Shown: positions 35,565 to 48,073, counted from the stretch's first letter. The stretch is 64,000 bases of DNA from Botryotinia globosa (GCA_014898425.1 RCSZ01000001.1:930001-994000); one strand, 5' to 3'. Numbers and translations: made by a program. Notes: generated from the letters alone by a model not told the origin.

Positions 35565-36532
35565 CTACTGCTTACCATCAAGATTTGTGCTAACAATGAG
35601 CTCTTCCCAATCCTCCAAGATCTTCAAGGTCGACAAGCATTTGTCTTTAATCTGCTGGAGGCAATCTGGGCCCAGAGGAAGTCTAAGTGGAGTTTCTTTG
35701 CCGGCAGCCAAGCCTTCTCTTCTGACAATATCGATAATGCGCTCTGCGGCCTTCTTGGGGTCACCGGGTTGATTCCCATCAACAGCCTTCACCATACCTT
35801 TCAAAGCAGTTTGCGTGGGTTCGTACTCTGGGATCGAAAGTGGTTCCCACTTGACATTGGCTTCAGAGTATAATTTTGTACGATAGTAGCCTGGCTGAAT
35901 GATTACGGTCCAAATGCCAAATTGAGATGTCTCCTTTTGAAGACACTCTACAATAGCTGATAGTATCACGTTAGTGAAGCCGGCCGAGAGCGGATTTCTG
36001 GAAACTCTTACCTTCCAACCCAAATTCTCCCACACAATACGGGCCTGCACCAACCTCACCCTGCCAGCCACCAACGGAGCCTATGAATATAATAGTTCCA
36101 GCTTTTCGTTGCCGAAAGTGAGGAAGAATTGAATGAGTCAAGTTGATAGGCCCAAATAGGTTGGTATTGCAGCTTGCGACAAGTCTTTCATGACTAGAAG
36201 GAAAGCCATCAGTGAACAATTTCATGTGAAGATTGGGGAAACTAACTTAACATCCTCGACTAATCCAGCCTCAATGTAGCCAGCGTTGTTGATTAGGACA
36301 TCGATGCCATCGTAAATTTTGAGAGCCTCTTGAATTTTGCATCGAGTTCGGCCTGTGAATCAGTCACGTCAAGCGACATGGTAGCTGCACCGGCATCCTT
36401 TAGATGCTTGATACGATCTGTAGATCCACGGGTGGTAGCTATGGCTCGATCGCCTCGGGCCAAAACGCTGAGAATAAGCTCCTCTCCGAAGCTGGATGAG
36501 CAGCCCGTGATAAGCCAAGTGAGTTGGGTCAT
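35565..36532 (-). pseudogene. Short-chain dehydrogenase with frameshift and lost catalytic Lys
   Basis: Exons on the minus strand are 36247-36532, 36012-36193 and 35565-35956, with introns of 53 and 55 nt. Together they would give about 286 aa, normal for the fungal 'classical' SDR group related to ketoreductases and 17-beta-hydroxysteroid-like dehydrogenases. The cofactor motif TGCSSSFGEE is present. Near 36325 the frame breaks: the run of four A after GATGC is one base too short, and only the shifted frame yields IYDGIDVLINNAGY. Also the active-site YxxxK reads YCVGE, so the catalytic Lys is Glu, although the Ser of the triad (FIGSVGG) is kept. Two independent lesions argue for a pseudogene and not merely a base-calling error. 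It has no operon-like partner; the chitin synthase gene lies 0.8 kb upstream on the same strand. Confidence 0.75.
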
Positions 36533-37372
36533 GATTGCGCTAAAGAGTTGGGTATTTGAGAGAGTTGTAGACTGATGTGTAGTTTCCTTAGAATAAAGAA
36601 TGACTGAGACGGATTTGTAGAAAGTTTGAGGTGTTGACGGGCTTCGGTCTTCAGGAAATCACATGTATTCTGCGCCGCAATACATACGGTCCGCCCCGCA
36701 AGGAATCATCAATCCAACATTTGGTTTTTAATTATAGCCTCAATCGTGCGAGTTGATTTATAACCTGGAAAGGCAATTTCGCCTTAACTGGTGATGAATA
36801 TATTTTCTTTTCCGTTATGGGACGACTAGATTTCGCTGAAACTGGGATGTTAGTTTACTTTTGTTTAATTGCAACAGTTGCCCGTGTCAGCATTTGTACA
36901 TTGATCTGTAGCTAATCGAGGGAAATATGATTTATAGGGATTCTTTGAGTTCATGAAGTGAGAGTCATCCAGTTACTTCTCTGTTTACTAGTGCATAGCT
37001 TTTCAATAAAGTTTCTACGATAATCAGGACAAAGATTAATATATATATATCTACATGTATATTTGGATTACTTTTAAGCTTCAAAATGATTTGGGAATAG
37101 TTTCAAAATTAAGCGAAGATAAATTCAAACAAATAATTTGCAAATAATTTGCAAATAATTTATAGACTACTTGTGATTTGTTTACATATATCTTTAAATT
37201 GTTTACCCCCCCCCCCCCCCCCCGACAGATAATTATCTATCAAGGCTATTATCCACCCCGCGGGTACCAGCCCACGCAAAGTAATTTCTTAGGAATGTTT
37301 TGTCTATAACTTGGAAGGCATGAACTGTTGCTGGCTTAAGCCAGCTTCAAAATTTTTGTCGAATATATGCGA
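36533..37372. other. Intergenic between SDR pseudogene and chitin synthase
   Basis: No gene. It contains the poly-C tract at 37206-37223 and a TTTGCAAATAA repeated segment near 37130. Confidence 0.6.
37206..37223. repeat. Poly-C tract of 18 bases
   Basis: A pure C18 run in a moderately AT-rich region, 150 bp past the chitin synthase stop codon (gene on the minus strand). Long C runs are rare in fungal DNA and prone to length change or sequencing error. Confidence 0.95.
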
Positions 37373-40205
37373 TTACCTCTTCGCAAAGCAGTACATAATA
37401 TTTGTCCGTCCGAGAAACCAAAGGAACCCTATAAACCTCACAATAGACAAAAAGGCGGTGGCATATAGAAGAAATCGGAAGTAGGCTGGTGTCCGGGTCG
37501 TAGAGGCTTCCTGCAAGAAAGAGTTAGAACTTCGCTGTAGGAGTCATCATGAAGTCTTGTAACTTACACCGACGCCAAGAAATGCGAAATCATCAGAGGT
37601 AACGATCCATACCAGCGACATATTCGACAGAATCCAGCACACGACCAGACGGGTCCTAAACGACTTATACGTGTCGTCGACTTCTTTCGTTTCTACAATA
37701 ACTTTCACTGCAACAGGAGACAGAGTTCTTAGCACAGTCTCTTGAAACTTCTGGTCAATATCTGTTTGTTGCATCTCCTCTTCCTCAACCATCTCGTGAC
37801 CGGACTTCGAGTCTTTGATCACGTTAGCCGAGGGGAGCTTCTCGCTTTGATCTGAGCCCTTCGTGCCCCAAGAAACATCGTGCCAGTTGTTGAAGGCATA
37901 TACCATCAAAATATTAATATATGTCGAAGCGAGGATAATATATTGCGGGAAGGAGTGAAACATATGCCAGGGGTCTAAGTAGAGGAACGAGGCAAGATAA
38001 TTCAAGCCGTAAATGGTTATTAGGGCTAGTAGAATCACGCCAGCGACCCCTGTTCCTCCAAACATGCTCTCAAAGAATGCCGCGCCCGAAGAGGTGTCGA
38101 TCTGGTCCCCAATGGGTGTCCGTAATGCCCGATAAACCAAATAGAATGACAGAATGATGACGTAAAGCTGAATGAATGCAAATACTGCGAACGATACAAG
38201 ATAGGTCACTTGCGATCCCTTGGGCCGATTTCCAAGGGCCAGAATAAATTGCGTGATCAAAAACGCAAGGTAAATATATTGAATAATGTGGTTGAATAGG
38301 GGGGACGCGGTATCACCAAACGGCCAGCCGTGATAGTCCGATGCAGCTACAGGTGTACCAACAAGATCCATGATGACAGTGGTAGTAAGCCAATAGGATG
38401 ATAAGGAGAACCAACTAAACACAACATTAGCAATGTTGTATAGTAGCTGGAAATGAAACATTATCATCCGGATCAGACTATGCCCGGATTTGTACATGCG
38501 ACCGAAATGAATAAGCGAGTATAAAGAGGCAGCAAATGATCCATTCAGCCAGCGGCGGCGTTGGCTAAGAAACTCAGCAGGGCCTTCCGGTACATCTGTC
38601 TCGCCCTTGGCAGCTTTGACATAAGAAAGGTGCCAGTTCTGTCCTTCTTTCACCACTAGCTCAAAACAAAGGATACGATCTTCTGCGAGAAACATATTCT
38701 TTTTGAATATATTCATGTTGTTGATACTTTTCTTGCCAGATAATAATGTATGGTCGCCATGAAAATATTGCTCCAAGGGACGGCCCATGATCGCTCGAAA
38801 GCGATATGCTGAAAATGCGCCGGGGAGAACAGTGACGTAGCCGAAGGAGCTCTCGAGGGGTTTATCAAGAACATTCGAGATCTTGTATTCAAAATTCTGT
38901 ACTGCCACAAGCGGATTTAACAACTTGGAGTTCCGCTTTCCAAGCATAGTGTGGATCTCACCACATGCCCCACCAAGGTTTTTGTCGTTATAGAATGCCT
39001 CCCATAAGGCCAATAGAGAGCGAGGTCCAGGTTTCGTTCCTGCATCGATCAAAATCGAAACTTCCGGATTGAGAATCCGTCCAAAAGCATTGAATAACCA
39101 ACGATGTGAGTTGATCTTTTTGGTATTCTTTTGTTTGAGACAGAAAAGGAGCTGCACTGGGGGCAAAGTATCAGAATCATCCGCGTTTGGACTGGGACGA
39201 GCGAGCTGTAGGTTGGGAGTAATAGACAACTGTGTTGTGAATTCGAAGACGTGGGCTGTTGTTTCCTTTCCATCAACATCCTGCTTTCGCACGCCGTCTT
39301 GATACACTCCAACAGTTGTAAGGAGATCTAGCACACCTGCATCTGCTTTTTCGAAACCATCGAAAACTAGACACACTACAATTTTCTCCCATGCTGCTGA
39401 ACCCTGCGTCCAAAACCTGGACTTCTTCAGATTCACAATATCGCGGATATTCTTCATCACACCATGCAACGTTCTAGCGAATAGTATCTTGTCCTCATTA
39501 TAGTAGGTGATTGCAATCAAAAGCTCGGTGTGCCGGTTGTACATATGCTGGCGTAGTGTATAGCCGTTCATCAAGGTGAAATCGTTTGGATCACAAGTCA
39601 CCGCGGTGTAACGCATCTCCGAGAACTCGTTTGTGCCATTCTCCACATCTATGTACTGGGGCTGCACTGCGTTCTTGATTGCACTTGGTACGGGATAGTT
39701 TGCGCTCAAGACTGATCCCTGGCCGCCTTGGATCAATTTGATCTTTCGAGTAGCGCGGCGCCGAATAGCTCCATGAGCACCGATAGCTGACGATATTTCT
39801 TGCGCATCCAAGGAGTCGTTGGGGTTTGTGTAGGAGTTTTGGTCGTCGTTTGGAAGATCACATTGATCCCCGAAAAAATACTCGCCGTTCGCTGGGCTGG
39901 TTGGTGAATGTTGATACCGCGCCTGGCCAATGCCAGCCATATAGGGTATTGTTGGAGTGTAACCACTAGGGTCTGACAGCAAGCTTTCACCAACATCATG
40001 AGCATCATTTGATTGATGCACATCACTAATATGATCAGTGTTAGTTAACTGTGTAGCAGGATCAGTAACAGACTGTTCAAAAGTTTGTTAGCAAATGTGT
40101 TTTGGTCAACCCCTTGAATCGTGGGCGTACATTATTTGGATGTTGAGTGAGATCATTCATAGGATAGTCTTCAGTCGAATTATTCCAGCTCCTTGGTGTT
40201 TCCAT
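37373..40205 (-). CDS. Class III chitin synthase
   Basis: Three exons on the minus strand (40131-40205, 37568-40072, 37373-37510), with introns of 58 and 57 nt, encode 905 aa. The enzyme polymerises UDP-GlcNAc into cell-wall chitin and extrudes it through the plasma membrane. Visible in order are an N-terminal hydrophilic region of about 165 residues, the family-2 glycosyltransferase core with [16 protein letters not shown], Glu489-Asp490-Arg491 and the product-binding QRRRW at 529-533, then several membrane segments, and the [36 protein letters not shown] and [14 protein letters not shown] C-terminal signatures of division 1. The strings [17 protein letters not shown] and [14 protein letters not shown] fit class III (ChsB/ChsG-like), whose members matter for hyphal growth. 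The last exon carries two more hydrophobic stretches. Many fungi have two class III genes, and which one this is cannot be told here. The gene looks intact. Confidence 0.96.
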
Positions 40206-41108
40206 ATTTATTTACTCTCTTAAATCGGAGAAGAATGAAGAATAGAGAAGGACAGACTGAAGAAAAACAGTCAAGATAATGCGGAGGATTATTGAGTAGA
40301 AATTTCCGGGTCTGATTGCACTAGAATAGTATCGTCATGTGAATGTATGTCTTTGGAGAATGCGTAGCCAGATGTTTTCACGAATGTCCTTTGCAAGTCT
40401 CGACAGCTAAATAGTCAAGCTGGCCCCTTTAGGATGTGTTTGTGTTGATATCACCTCGGTGGTGATTATGACGTCTTCATAATATGTTTGATTCATTGAT
40501 TGATATTGTGTGCTTGTTCTAGGTTCAGAGTTATGATAGGTAGGTAGGTACCGACCTGTATGCAATACACTGGTGCGCTAGCGCACTCACGTGTGCACAT
40601 TCACTCGTATTGTATCAGTTTGTATTTAAGACAATTCATGAAGGCATTGAGGCTTATTAGATAGCTTCGGCACATCAAAGGCTTTTCAGGAAGACCCATT
40701 AGTGAACATTTTTAAAGCTTTCTGGTAGATGCGGTAGTCACGAAATACGTAAGCAAGGGGCCCTAGCTAGAGCCTACCTCAATATTGTTACTACATCGCA
40801 TAGTGGTGCTATTTGGCCTAGGTGGAGCTGCCGCAAGTTTAGCTGGGCTCAGAAAAGGATGTGGAGTCAGGGGAAATGTATAGCATTTATTTTGACAGGG
40901 ACGAAAAGCTAAGCGGTTTGGGATAAGCGCGAGTTATGTTTTAAAGCCTTGGTAAGTGGCTTGCAATAGAAGTAGATCAGTTCAATCAATGTAACGGCGT
41001 AGACTAGATTTTTCAGGTAGATGTAGATTCAAGTGGGCTCAAAAAATCTTCTTTTGATAATATGCTCTTGATTGGATTTGATTTCTATAACTAACTAGCA
41101 TAGGGGAT
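40206..41108. other. Upstream region of chitin synthase / 3' side of BTB gene
   Basis: No gene. It contains TAGGTAGGTAGGTACC and a CACTGGTGCGCTAGCGCACTC palindrome near 40567-40590, which may be promoter elements of the chitin synthase. Confidence 0.5.
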
Positions 41109-42195
41109 TTATACTGCAGACTTATTACTCAGGAGTGACTTGAAACAATCAACCTTCATGTCAAGTATGTCTTTTTGTTTCCTCATGTACCCTATCTGCC
41201 TTCGAGTCAATGGGAGATTAAGACTAGTAAGGGCTGTTTTCATATGCCAATTGATCATTCCTGACGGATTGCAGGTACTATGATCTTCTTTCTTATCAAA
41301 TTGACCCAAATCGTGTATTATGAGGCCTGAAAAGCGTGTATAAATTGCTGCAATACTCTCATAGATATCAGGTGCTTCTGGTAGTGGCCAGAGTTTTGAT
41401 TTACAGAGACACCATGTAAGCGATCCGAGGATTATAGATTCGCACCTATGTGGTCCCATCCAAACAGCGTGTCGACACCATCGTGGCTTCTCATTCTCAA
41501 CTAGTAGGTGGCTAATCAAGTCCCTGAATGGCTGTAGCAACGAGCACAGTACATTTTCTCGAACAGAGTGAATATGTTCTTGCCAATTGATCAGTACTTT
41601 GGTTCTTCACCCTGGCATCAATGGGAGTATTCTAAGACGTACCTAATACACCAGGAGGTGTTTGCGTGCTGCTACAGGACAATGCATCCTCAAAGTCTGC
41701 AGTGTCGAACTCCAGCAAGATGTGGCGCGATACGATCCGGAATAACGATATACTACCAAGTTCCCACGCAATCCACAAGACCCTCAGCATTGGAGTGTTA
41801 ACATCTTCAACCAGACTGGCGACATGGTTGATCCAGATTTCTGCCCATGGTCGAAGTACTTTGGTTGCATCATAATAGTGCACTACGACGGTTAAGTGAT
41901 AGATCTCATCAAGAGAGAGGTCCTGTAGAGTCTCATCGTAATTGCCACGTATTATCGAAAGGAAAAGGCCCATGTTTATGGAATTATCTTCTGGTAGTCG
42001 TACGACCCATTCACCGACAGCTGCCCTTGTGCTGGGCTCCCGTTCCGCAAACCCGCCATATAGCAAACGCTCGAATGCTGGGGAAGCATGGGCCAGTGTT
42101 CTCGGACAGACAATGTAGTCGTTTGTTGCGCCGTCTGGACCGATTCGAAGAGTGAGATCGCCCCAGGGGTCGAGCCTGATGGTGCTTAAACTCAT
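41109..42195 (-). CDS. BTB/POZ domain protein
   Basis: Two exons on the minus strand (41643-42195 and 41109-41578), joined across a 64-nt intron (GTACGT...TTGGCAAG) that splits a Glu codon, encode 340 aa. The start at 42195 is chosen because it opens directly with the domain; the open frame extends farther upstream without homology. Residues about 8-125 match a large fungal BTB family: GDLTLRIG, DYIVCPRTLAHASPAFERL, YGGFAE, WVVRLPEDN, and LSLDEIYHLTVVVHYYDATKVLRPWAE. BTB domains mediate dimerisation and often link targets to Cul3 ubiquitin ligases. The C-terminal half is unclassified and conserved only within this family. Fungi with many such genes usually have them in fast-evolving regions. 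No partner gene is obvious nearby. Confidence 0.85.
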
Positions 42196-43864
42196 GCTTG
42201 AACCAAAAAAAAAACAGGAATTCGACAGAATTACAAAACGAGAGATTCTGAGAATGTACGATTTATTCCCTAAATTATATACTACTCCCTTCCTCTCTTC
42301 TATATTCGTATTGCCTAATGACATACTAGTTTTTGGTGGGTTTCTATACACAAGCTATTCAAGCTATTCCATCGTGTTTTGCGATCGAGCTCTAAATGTG
42401 TATTTTGGGCATATGCCAAGAGACAATGCATTGTGGCTTGCGGAACACACAGAGGTTGCAACGGCACCATAAACTGCACTAATAGGTAGCACCAAGATAT
42501 CATAAGTAATGTGGAACCCTTGACGAGAAAAGGGCCAACCGTTATTGCCTTGACATAGTGAGCAAGGTACTTGCCTCAAAACGGGGTTTTTTTTCCCAAT
42601 ATTTTAAAACAATCTCATGCACCAAGTGAAGTGTTCCTTGATGCTGAACTTAACAACATAGTGACTGAAGAAAGGAGTTTCCAGTTGTGGTACTTGAGCC
42701 AGCTTCATAATTCTACCACATTTCCATGAGTCCAAGTGCCCTTCTACATTGTCGCATATACAACATGAAAGGGCGCAAGGATAAATGATGATCTACAACT
42801 TTGTAGTACGTCAAACTGTCCTTTTTTGCCTCTCTTCCATTTGGCTTCGAAATTTTCCACCTAGAAGCAACAGAACAAATCAAATAAAAACCAGTAAACA
42901 GCCATTCCTAGCACTCATCTGATCTATGCATGCCCAGTATCAATGATTGATTGAATGTACCTTGCATTGCCCACTAAAGCCAGGAGATGACTCCTGGCGA
43001 GAAGCGTTAACAATCATTGTCCAAGCCTCTGCGCGACATAAGGTGGAATTTCACAGTAATAAGCGTTTTGGTAAATCTACGACGGCACTCATAAGTTAAT
43101 ACCTCGAAATCAAGGCCAAAGCGGCTGATATTATATAATCACCAAAGAGTCTGAGTACATGATATTAGATCATGGAGCTCAGCTTGCGGCTCCCTAAACC
43201 CCCTGCTCGCAAGTTCGCAATTCGCCTAAATACAACTCATTGGCTGAATGAGCCTTAGCCAAGGCCAATGCCACTACAAGTTCGTCAGGACAGGATTGAC
43301 ATGCCTGTCTATCATGTAGTAGTGCATTCGCAATATTTTGAAATGTTTATCACCACCCATCATCTTTCTCATTGTGCTGCTGCTATCTGAGCATTCGTTC
43401 TCCATACTTCATTGACATTTTGCTGTCGCAAACGGGGTCGATTTCATTGTATATAACTTGCATTTTCGAGTACATCATATGTACTTTGTAATCATTACCC
43501 AAGCTCGGGGAGGTTTGGATGGAATTCAAGTCAAGTCTTGTCACTCATAAGGCTTGGTGGTAATACTCCTCTCCTTCTGCGACTCAATGTTCATGGTAGG
43601 ATTTTCAATCCAGCGTGAATTCTCTGGATAATAAGTCATTGGTTTATACGGGCAACTGGGAAATCTTTGGTGATACTTTCCATTTATGTATATTCCATGA
43701 GCTACTTGCGACTAGACCACTCTCTTTCATAAGGAATTTGGTTAGCTTGTTGTCGAACATTGCGAACACGACTGGTACCACAAAATTCTGGTTTCTTATG
43801 ACAGTCTTATGACCTTTTGATTTCCTTATACTTCGGAGGAGTTCAAGGGACCCATTGAGTCAGC
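42196..43864. other. Intergenic between BTB and Clr5-ankyrin genes
   Basis: No gene supported. Open frames are at most about 106 codons, overlap the BTB gene antisense, or lack domains. The middle has normal composition and is featureless to the eye. Confidence 0.5.
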
Positions 43865-46286
43865 ATGTCTACCCCCAATGCCGACTCGTCCGATATCTCG
43901 GCAGAGTAGTGCGAGCGCTGTTTTGCCTTTTTACAAACCATTCACGGACAAGAGTTTCTACAAGCATGTTACGAGGAACGCGAAGAGCGAAAACGTATCA
44001 GCAAACCAAACATCATCCACGGAAAACTCTTGAAACTCTCTGAGGTTCGGAAGCATCACGAATGGGAAGCACACAAACGCGACATCTTCTTCTTTTACAT
44101 GCGAAATTACAGCTCCGCAGGCATATTACGAGAGATCACTGCGACAGGCTACCGGTTCTCAAGTCAATCGTAAGTACAATAATTGAGGTCTCACACGATA
44201 ATTAGTTAATTTATACTATAACAGACCTCGAACTTGTGACAATAGATTAGAGGCATGGGGCTACCCTCTTAATCCACATTCCAGACAGATATTTTTGAGT
44301 CGACTACGAGAGAAAGCAGCAGCTTGGGAGAAAAAAATTCAACTTGACCTTCAGAATGATCTCTCGGTAGTATCTGACCTATCGAATTTAGAAACAGTTG
44401 CTGTTCCCAGTCATATCCACCTCAATGTATTCAACACACCATTTGGATTTGAAGATTCTCCAACTCTTGGCACGACTAAAGGAAAGACAATAACCGATGT
44501 CATAGAACCACTTGACCACAAAGCGTCGAAATCCGTTATGCCACAAGGCTCTACAATTCTGGACCATACTTTCCAATTGGATAGTGTTTCGCCGAGAAAT
44601 TTTGACGAAGTCACCATTGGGCAAATTCCAATGGACCCTAGCTTGCCTTCTTCGGCAAGTTCATTCATCTCACAGGAAGTCATTAGCTGGGCCGAAACTC
44701 AAAACAATAACGATGTATCCCCCGAATATATCAACCCCAGTGTGTTAACTGCACCATCAATCTCGTCTGTCAAATCTGATGCCGATTCTGGCTATTACTC
44801 GATGGAAGTGGTAGAGAAACTCTTAGGATATCAAGAAGTAGATGGCAGCATACAAGAGGAACAGGAGGCCTCTGTTGATGGAGACTTTGAAATGGTTGAC
44901 CCTAGACCTGATAGTCCGGATCAAGCTTATTACCAACTCTTCGACGCTAACTCCATGATTCCATCGAATGAAATGAACTCTCTCCTACGACAGAAGCTAG
45001 ATTCACCACGTCGATCATCTATACTACACACGATTCCTTGCAGGAATGATCACATGGATATTGCACTCGGCAAGAGAACTGTGTGCGAATGTGGGGTTAC
45101 TCAAGTCCATGCTGTTTGCCTCTGCATGATTGATTTACCTGACCATCAAATTCTCACAATACTAGGACATGTCTTCAGCAAAGACAAGATTGATGGGGCA
45201 GGAAATACTCCACTCCACTATGTTGCAGCAGCTGGGCGAAAGGATGTCCTCGAATACATGATTACGTCAGGCATTGACCCAGGACGATTGAACACTATTG
45301 GCCAGAGCTTCTTACATGTTTTGGACGCCAGCCGTTTTAGTGACGATTTGATTAACTTTCTTGCGGTGTTCAAAGATACTGGTTTACTGGAGCAACGTGA
45401 TCATAATGGTCGAACGCTTCTCCATGGTCTTCTTCGAAATCCAATACTGCCCCACGTGTACCATGACCTAGTGGATTTCTACCGACCCGAAAGAGCGATA
45501 CAATTTTCGCTTCGGGACAATCAAGGTCTGACAGCAGCACAACATATTCGAAACGTTGCTGAAGCTCAAAATCCTTATGCATCATATGGCCATGTCGGCT
45601 ACGCTCAAGCTATAGTAGTCTACGAAAATATCGCCAATCGATTCATTACACAGACTGAAATCCCTGGTAACTCTATTGAGGAGACACAAAACCGTATTGC
45701 GGTTCTTAGAAATTCCAAACCTGATGTGGCGGATTCTGTTCCAAATACCGAGGATAGTACGGGTAGTAATGCTCTCCATTGCTTGGTCCTACCACCCAGA
45801 ACTTGCACTCTGGAAGATACCGAAAGAACCCTCGATAAGCTAAAGCAGTACATATTTTTCGGAGCAGACATCAATCATTATGATCAAGCCGGTAGAACAC
45901 CACTTCTCGCAGCCATCATTGAATCTACATCTCCCACAAATGAATCCGCCACCAAAGTAATCGTCGAATTACTTTGCCAGAGGGGTGCTAATGTCTTTCA
46001 GAAGGATCGAGATGGCCACACTGCATTATACCACGCGATACGCAAAGGTTATTGTGACTGTGTTGCCATTCTACTTCAACACGGAGCCCATGTGAATTGC
46101 AGAGCCCCAAATGGACGCAGTTATCGAATGGCTGCGCAGGATTATCTACAAGAACATCTATCGGCAAATGATCAGGAAGGGTTTGATAAATTGCAAAAAC
46201 GACTGGCTGTTGTATCGGCCTTGGTCGCTTATAGAGCTGTATTGGAGCCAACGCTACTACAGGCCTGGGGTGTTGATGCGACGTGA
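43865..46286 (+). CDS. Clr5-domain and ankyrin-repeat protein
   Basis: The frame starts at ATG 43865. One clear intron is 44170-44224. The stop is at 46284-46286. The Clr5 domain (short helical domain, common at the N-terminus of fungal proteins) is HHEWEAHKRDIFFFY, then LREITATGYRFSS and, after the intron, RLEAWGYPLN. A disordered Ser/Pro/Glu-rich middle follows. From about 45190 there are at least five ankyrin-type repeats, including GNTPLHYVAAAGRKDVLEYM, HNGRTLLHGLL, AGRTPLLAAI and DGHTALYHAIRKGYCDCVAIL. The problem is codon 15, an in-frame TAG at 43907. Either a 96-nt intron with weak signals (43906-44001, GTAGTG...ATCAG) removes it and gives about 756 aa, or the true first exon lies elsewhere, or the gene is freshly broken. 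The rest is intact and uses codons normally. Function unknown; a nuclear or signalling role is guessed from the domains. Confidence 0.75.
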
Positions 46287-47285
46287 GAGTAATTGAGGGA
46301 AGAGATGCATTGTTATCGTAATTCCATTAACTGTGAGGCTATGATATGGTGACGGGCTAATCAAGCGAGCCGGTGGATTTTGGGTTGAGAAGCCTTTCAA
46401 TCGTCTCCTTCCACACGACTACCTTGTTCTTACCTCAAATTGTCTACAACCTCTCAAACACTGACTGGCGCACACTCGATTCTCCGCATCTAATACCGCC
46501 AGAACTCCAAGTTTGGATAGATTTTCTCTGAATTTCGCCACGATTTTGGCAATCCTCACTCAATGGTACACTTTTGACCGAGTCATCAATATCTTCAAAA
46601 TTCCTGAGACGTATCATGGAGCTTCAGTATATAAGCCAGCAAAGGGGTCAGAAAAAACAGAGTTCTCAGTGCCCCTAAGCTCGCCGAAGAAAAGATACTG
46701 GAGACGAATGCGGGAATCGGTACATAAAGGGTAGCTAAGCGAAAGATGGAGTAATTTGTTGCCTGAAGATCGGTATCTCCAGCAAACTCGTCTGGTGACA
46801 TGATATACAATATATATGATAGATAGCGAGCCAGCTGGCTGAAGGGTTTGGCCAGGAAAGAAGTAATTGTAGCCTTGATCTCTTTGTCGAATATTTCTCA
46901 TGAGATTATATATCCATGCAATCTTCAGAGGGGTCAAATAATTCCGACTTTATCTCTTAGGATTTCATACTATTCGATAGGCGACTTCTAATTTAATGTT
47001 TATTCAAGTACAGATCTAAAAGTCTTGAGGGTGCAGCTGATCGCACAAGACGAGGTTAATTAATGATTTCGAATTAATGTAATAAGAGGAATTGTATTTA
47101 TCCACTCAGAGTATGAATCAAAAGTTCTTCATATCATTAAGCTAGAGTCTTCTCGGCAAATGTTCAAGTAAAACTCGGTTCATTGCTCCAATCTCCCTCC
47201 TTCACTCAGCCCTCATCATATCGCTAATCCTTCCACTCCTCTCATTACAAACCACCCAACCACTCAACCACTCAATCCATCTCTC
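46287..47285. other. Intergenic after the Clr5-ankyrin gene
   Basis: No gene supported. Several overlapping short frames around 46513-46937 on both strands have no domain. Confidence 0.45.
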
Positions 47286-48073
47286 TCATTCTCCAGCTCT
47301 CAAAGCAGCAAAGCACTGAAAATGCGGCACATTCAAAACTTCCCCAAAATCCAACCCCTCCACCAAAGGATCCACAAACCCCACCCACTCCAGCTCCCTC
47401 ATCCCCGCTTCCTCGCATACTCCCCATACAATTCTCTCTACCACACATACGCCTCAAAACCCAGCAATTCTCTCTTCTCCTCCCCATCCTGCGCACAAAC
47501 AGAACCCCGAACTCTCGCACCCCATCCACCCTACCCAAGATACTCCTCGTAACACCATGTCTCGACCCCCCGCACTCTCACAATTCGGCACAATGCCCAC
47601 CCCTCCCCCCACCCAACACCAGAAGCGCGAAGAAACTGCGCCACATGGCCAAGCGTTCGCGTCTCCCAGACGCATAATTGAGAAACCACACTGCGAGCAG
47701 TAGATGGAATTTCCCTCCAGATTCTCTAACGGTATGCTGCAATCAGCGACGTTGAAATCAATTTCCGGGTGCTCGTTATCTGCATCTGCATCTGCATCCA
47801 CGTCTCCTGCTCCACATCGAACACGTGCGCATTCTACCATCGCCAGGGAAATATCAATCAATACCCACGACACGATACGCGCCCCATTCCACGAGCTTTT
47901 GCATATGCTGTAATATACAGCCCGCAAACGAGGTCAAGGATGTGGAGACTGGTGATATTTCCACCATGTGTCTAGATGGCTGTGAGCTCGAAAGAGGAGC
48001 CTTACTGCTTTTTGATCGCAGCGTAGCGAGAGCCGATGGTATTGTATTGGGATGTGGATGGAGTGGATAGCAT
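47286..48073 (-). pseudogene. Decayed SAM-dependent methyltransferase
   Basis: Read on the minus strand from ATG 48073, the segments occur in the right order for a class I methyltransferase of about 255 aa. These are YNTIGSRYAAIKK; ILDLVCG...YITAYAKARG (motif I); RVVGID and DIS.AMVECARVR (motif II); HPEIDFNVADCSIPLE (motif III); HLLLAVWFLNYASGRRE (motif IV and after); GIVPN; and the C-terminal EVLNVPHFQCFAALRAGE with its TGA at 47286. They lie in different frames. In-frame TAA (48002-48004) and TAG (47972-47974) codons and at least three frame changes interrupt them. One change, after the GID motif, is a clean 4-bp tandem duplication (ATTGATTGATATT). Another lies at a GGGAAATTCC segment and a third near a G-run. 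Both stops could arise from CAA/CAG by C-to-T. The enzyme family is clear; its substrate is not. Confidence 0.75.

Noticed and set aside
47322..47552. Plus-strand frame of 76 codons
   Set aside because: Antisense to the 3' part of the methyltransferase pseudogene, which has family motifs.
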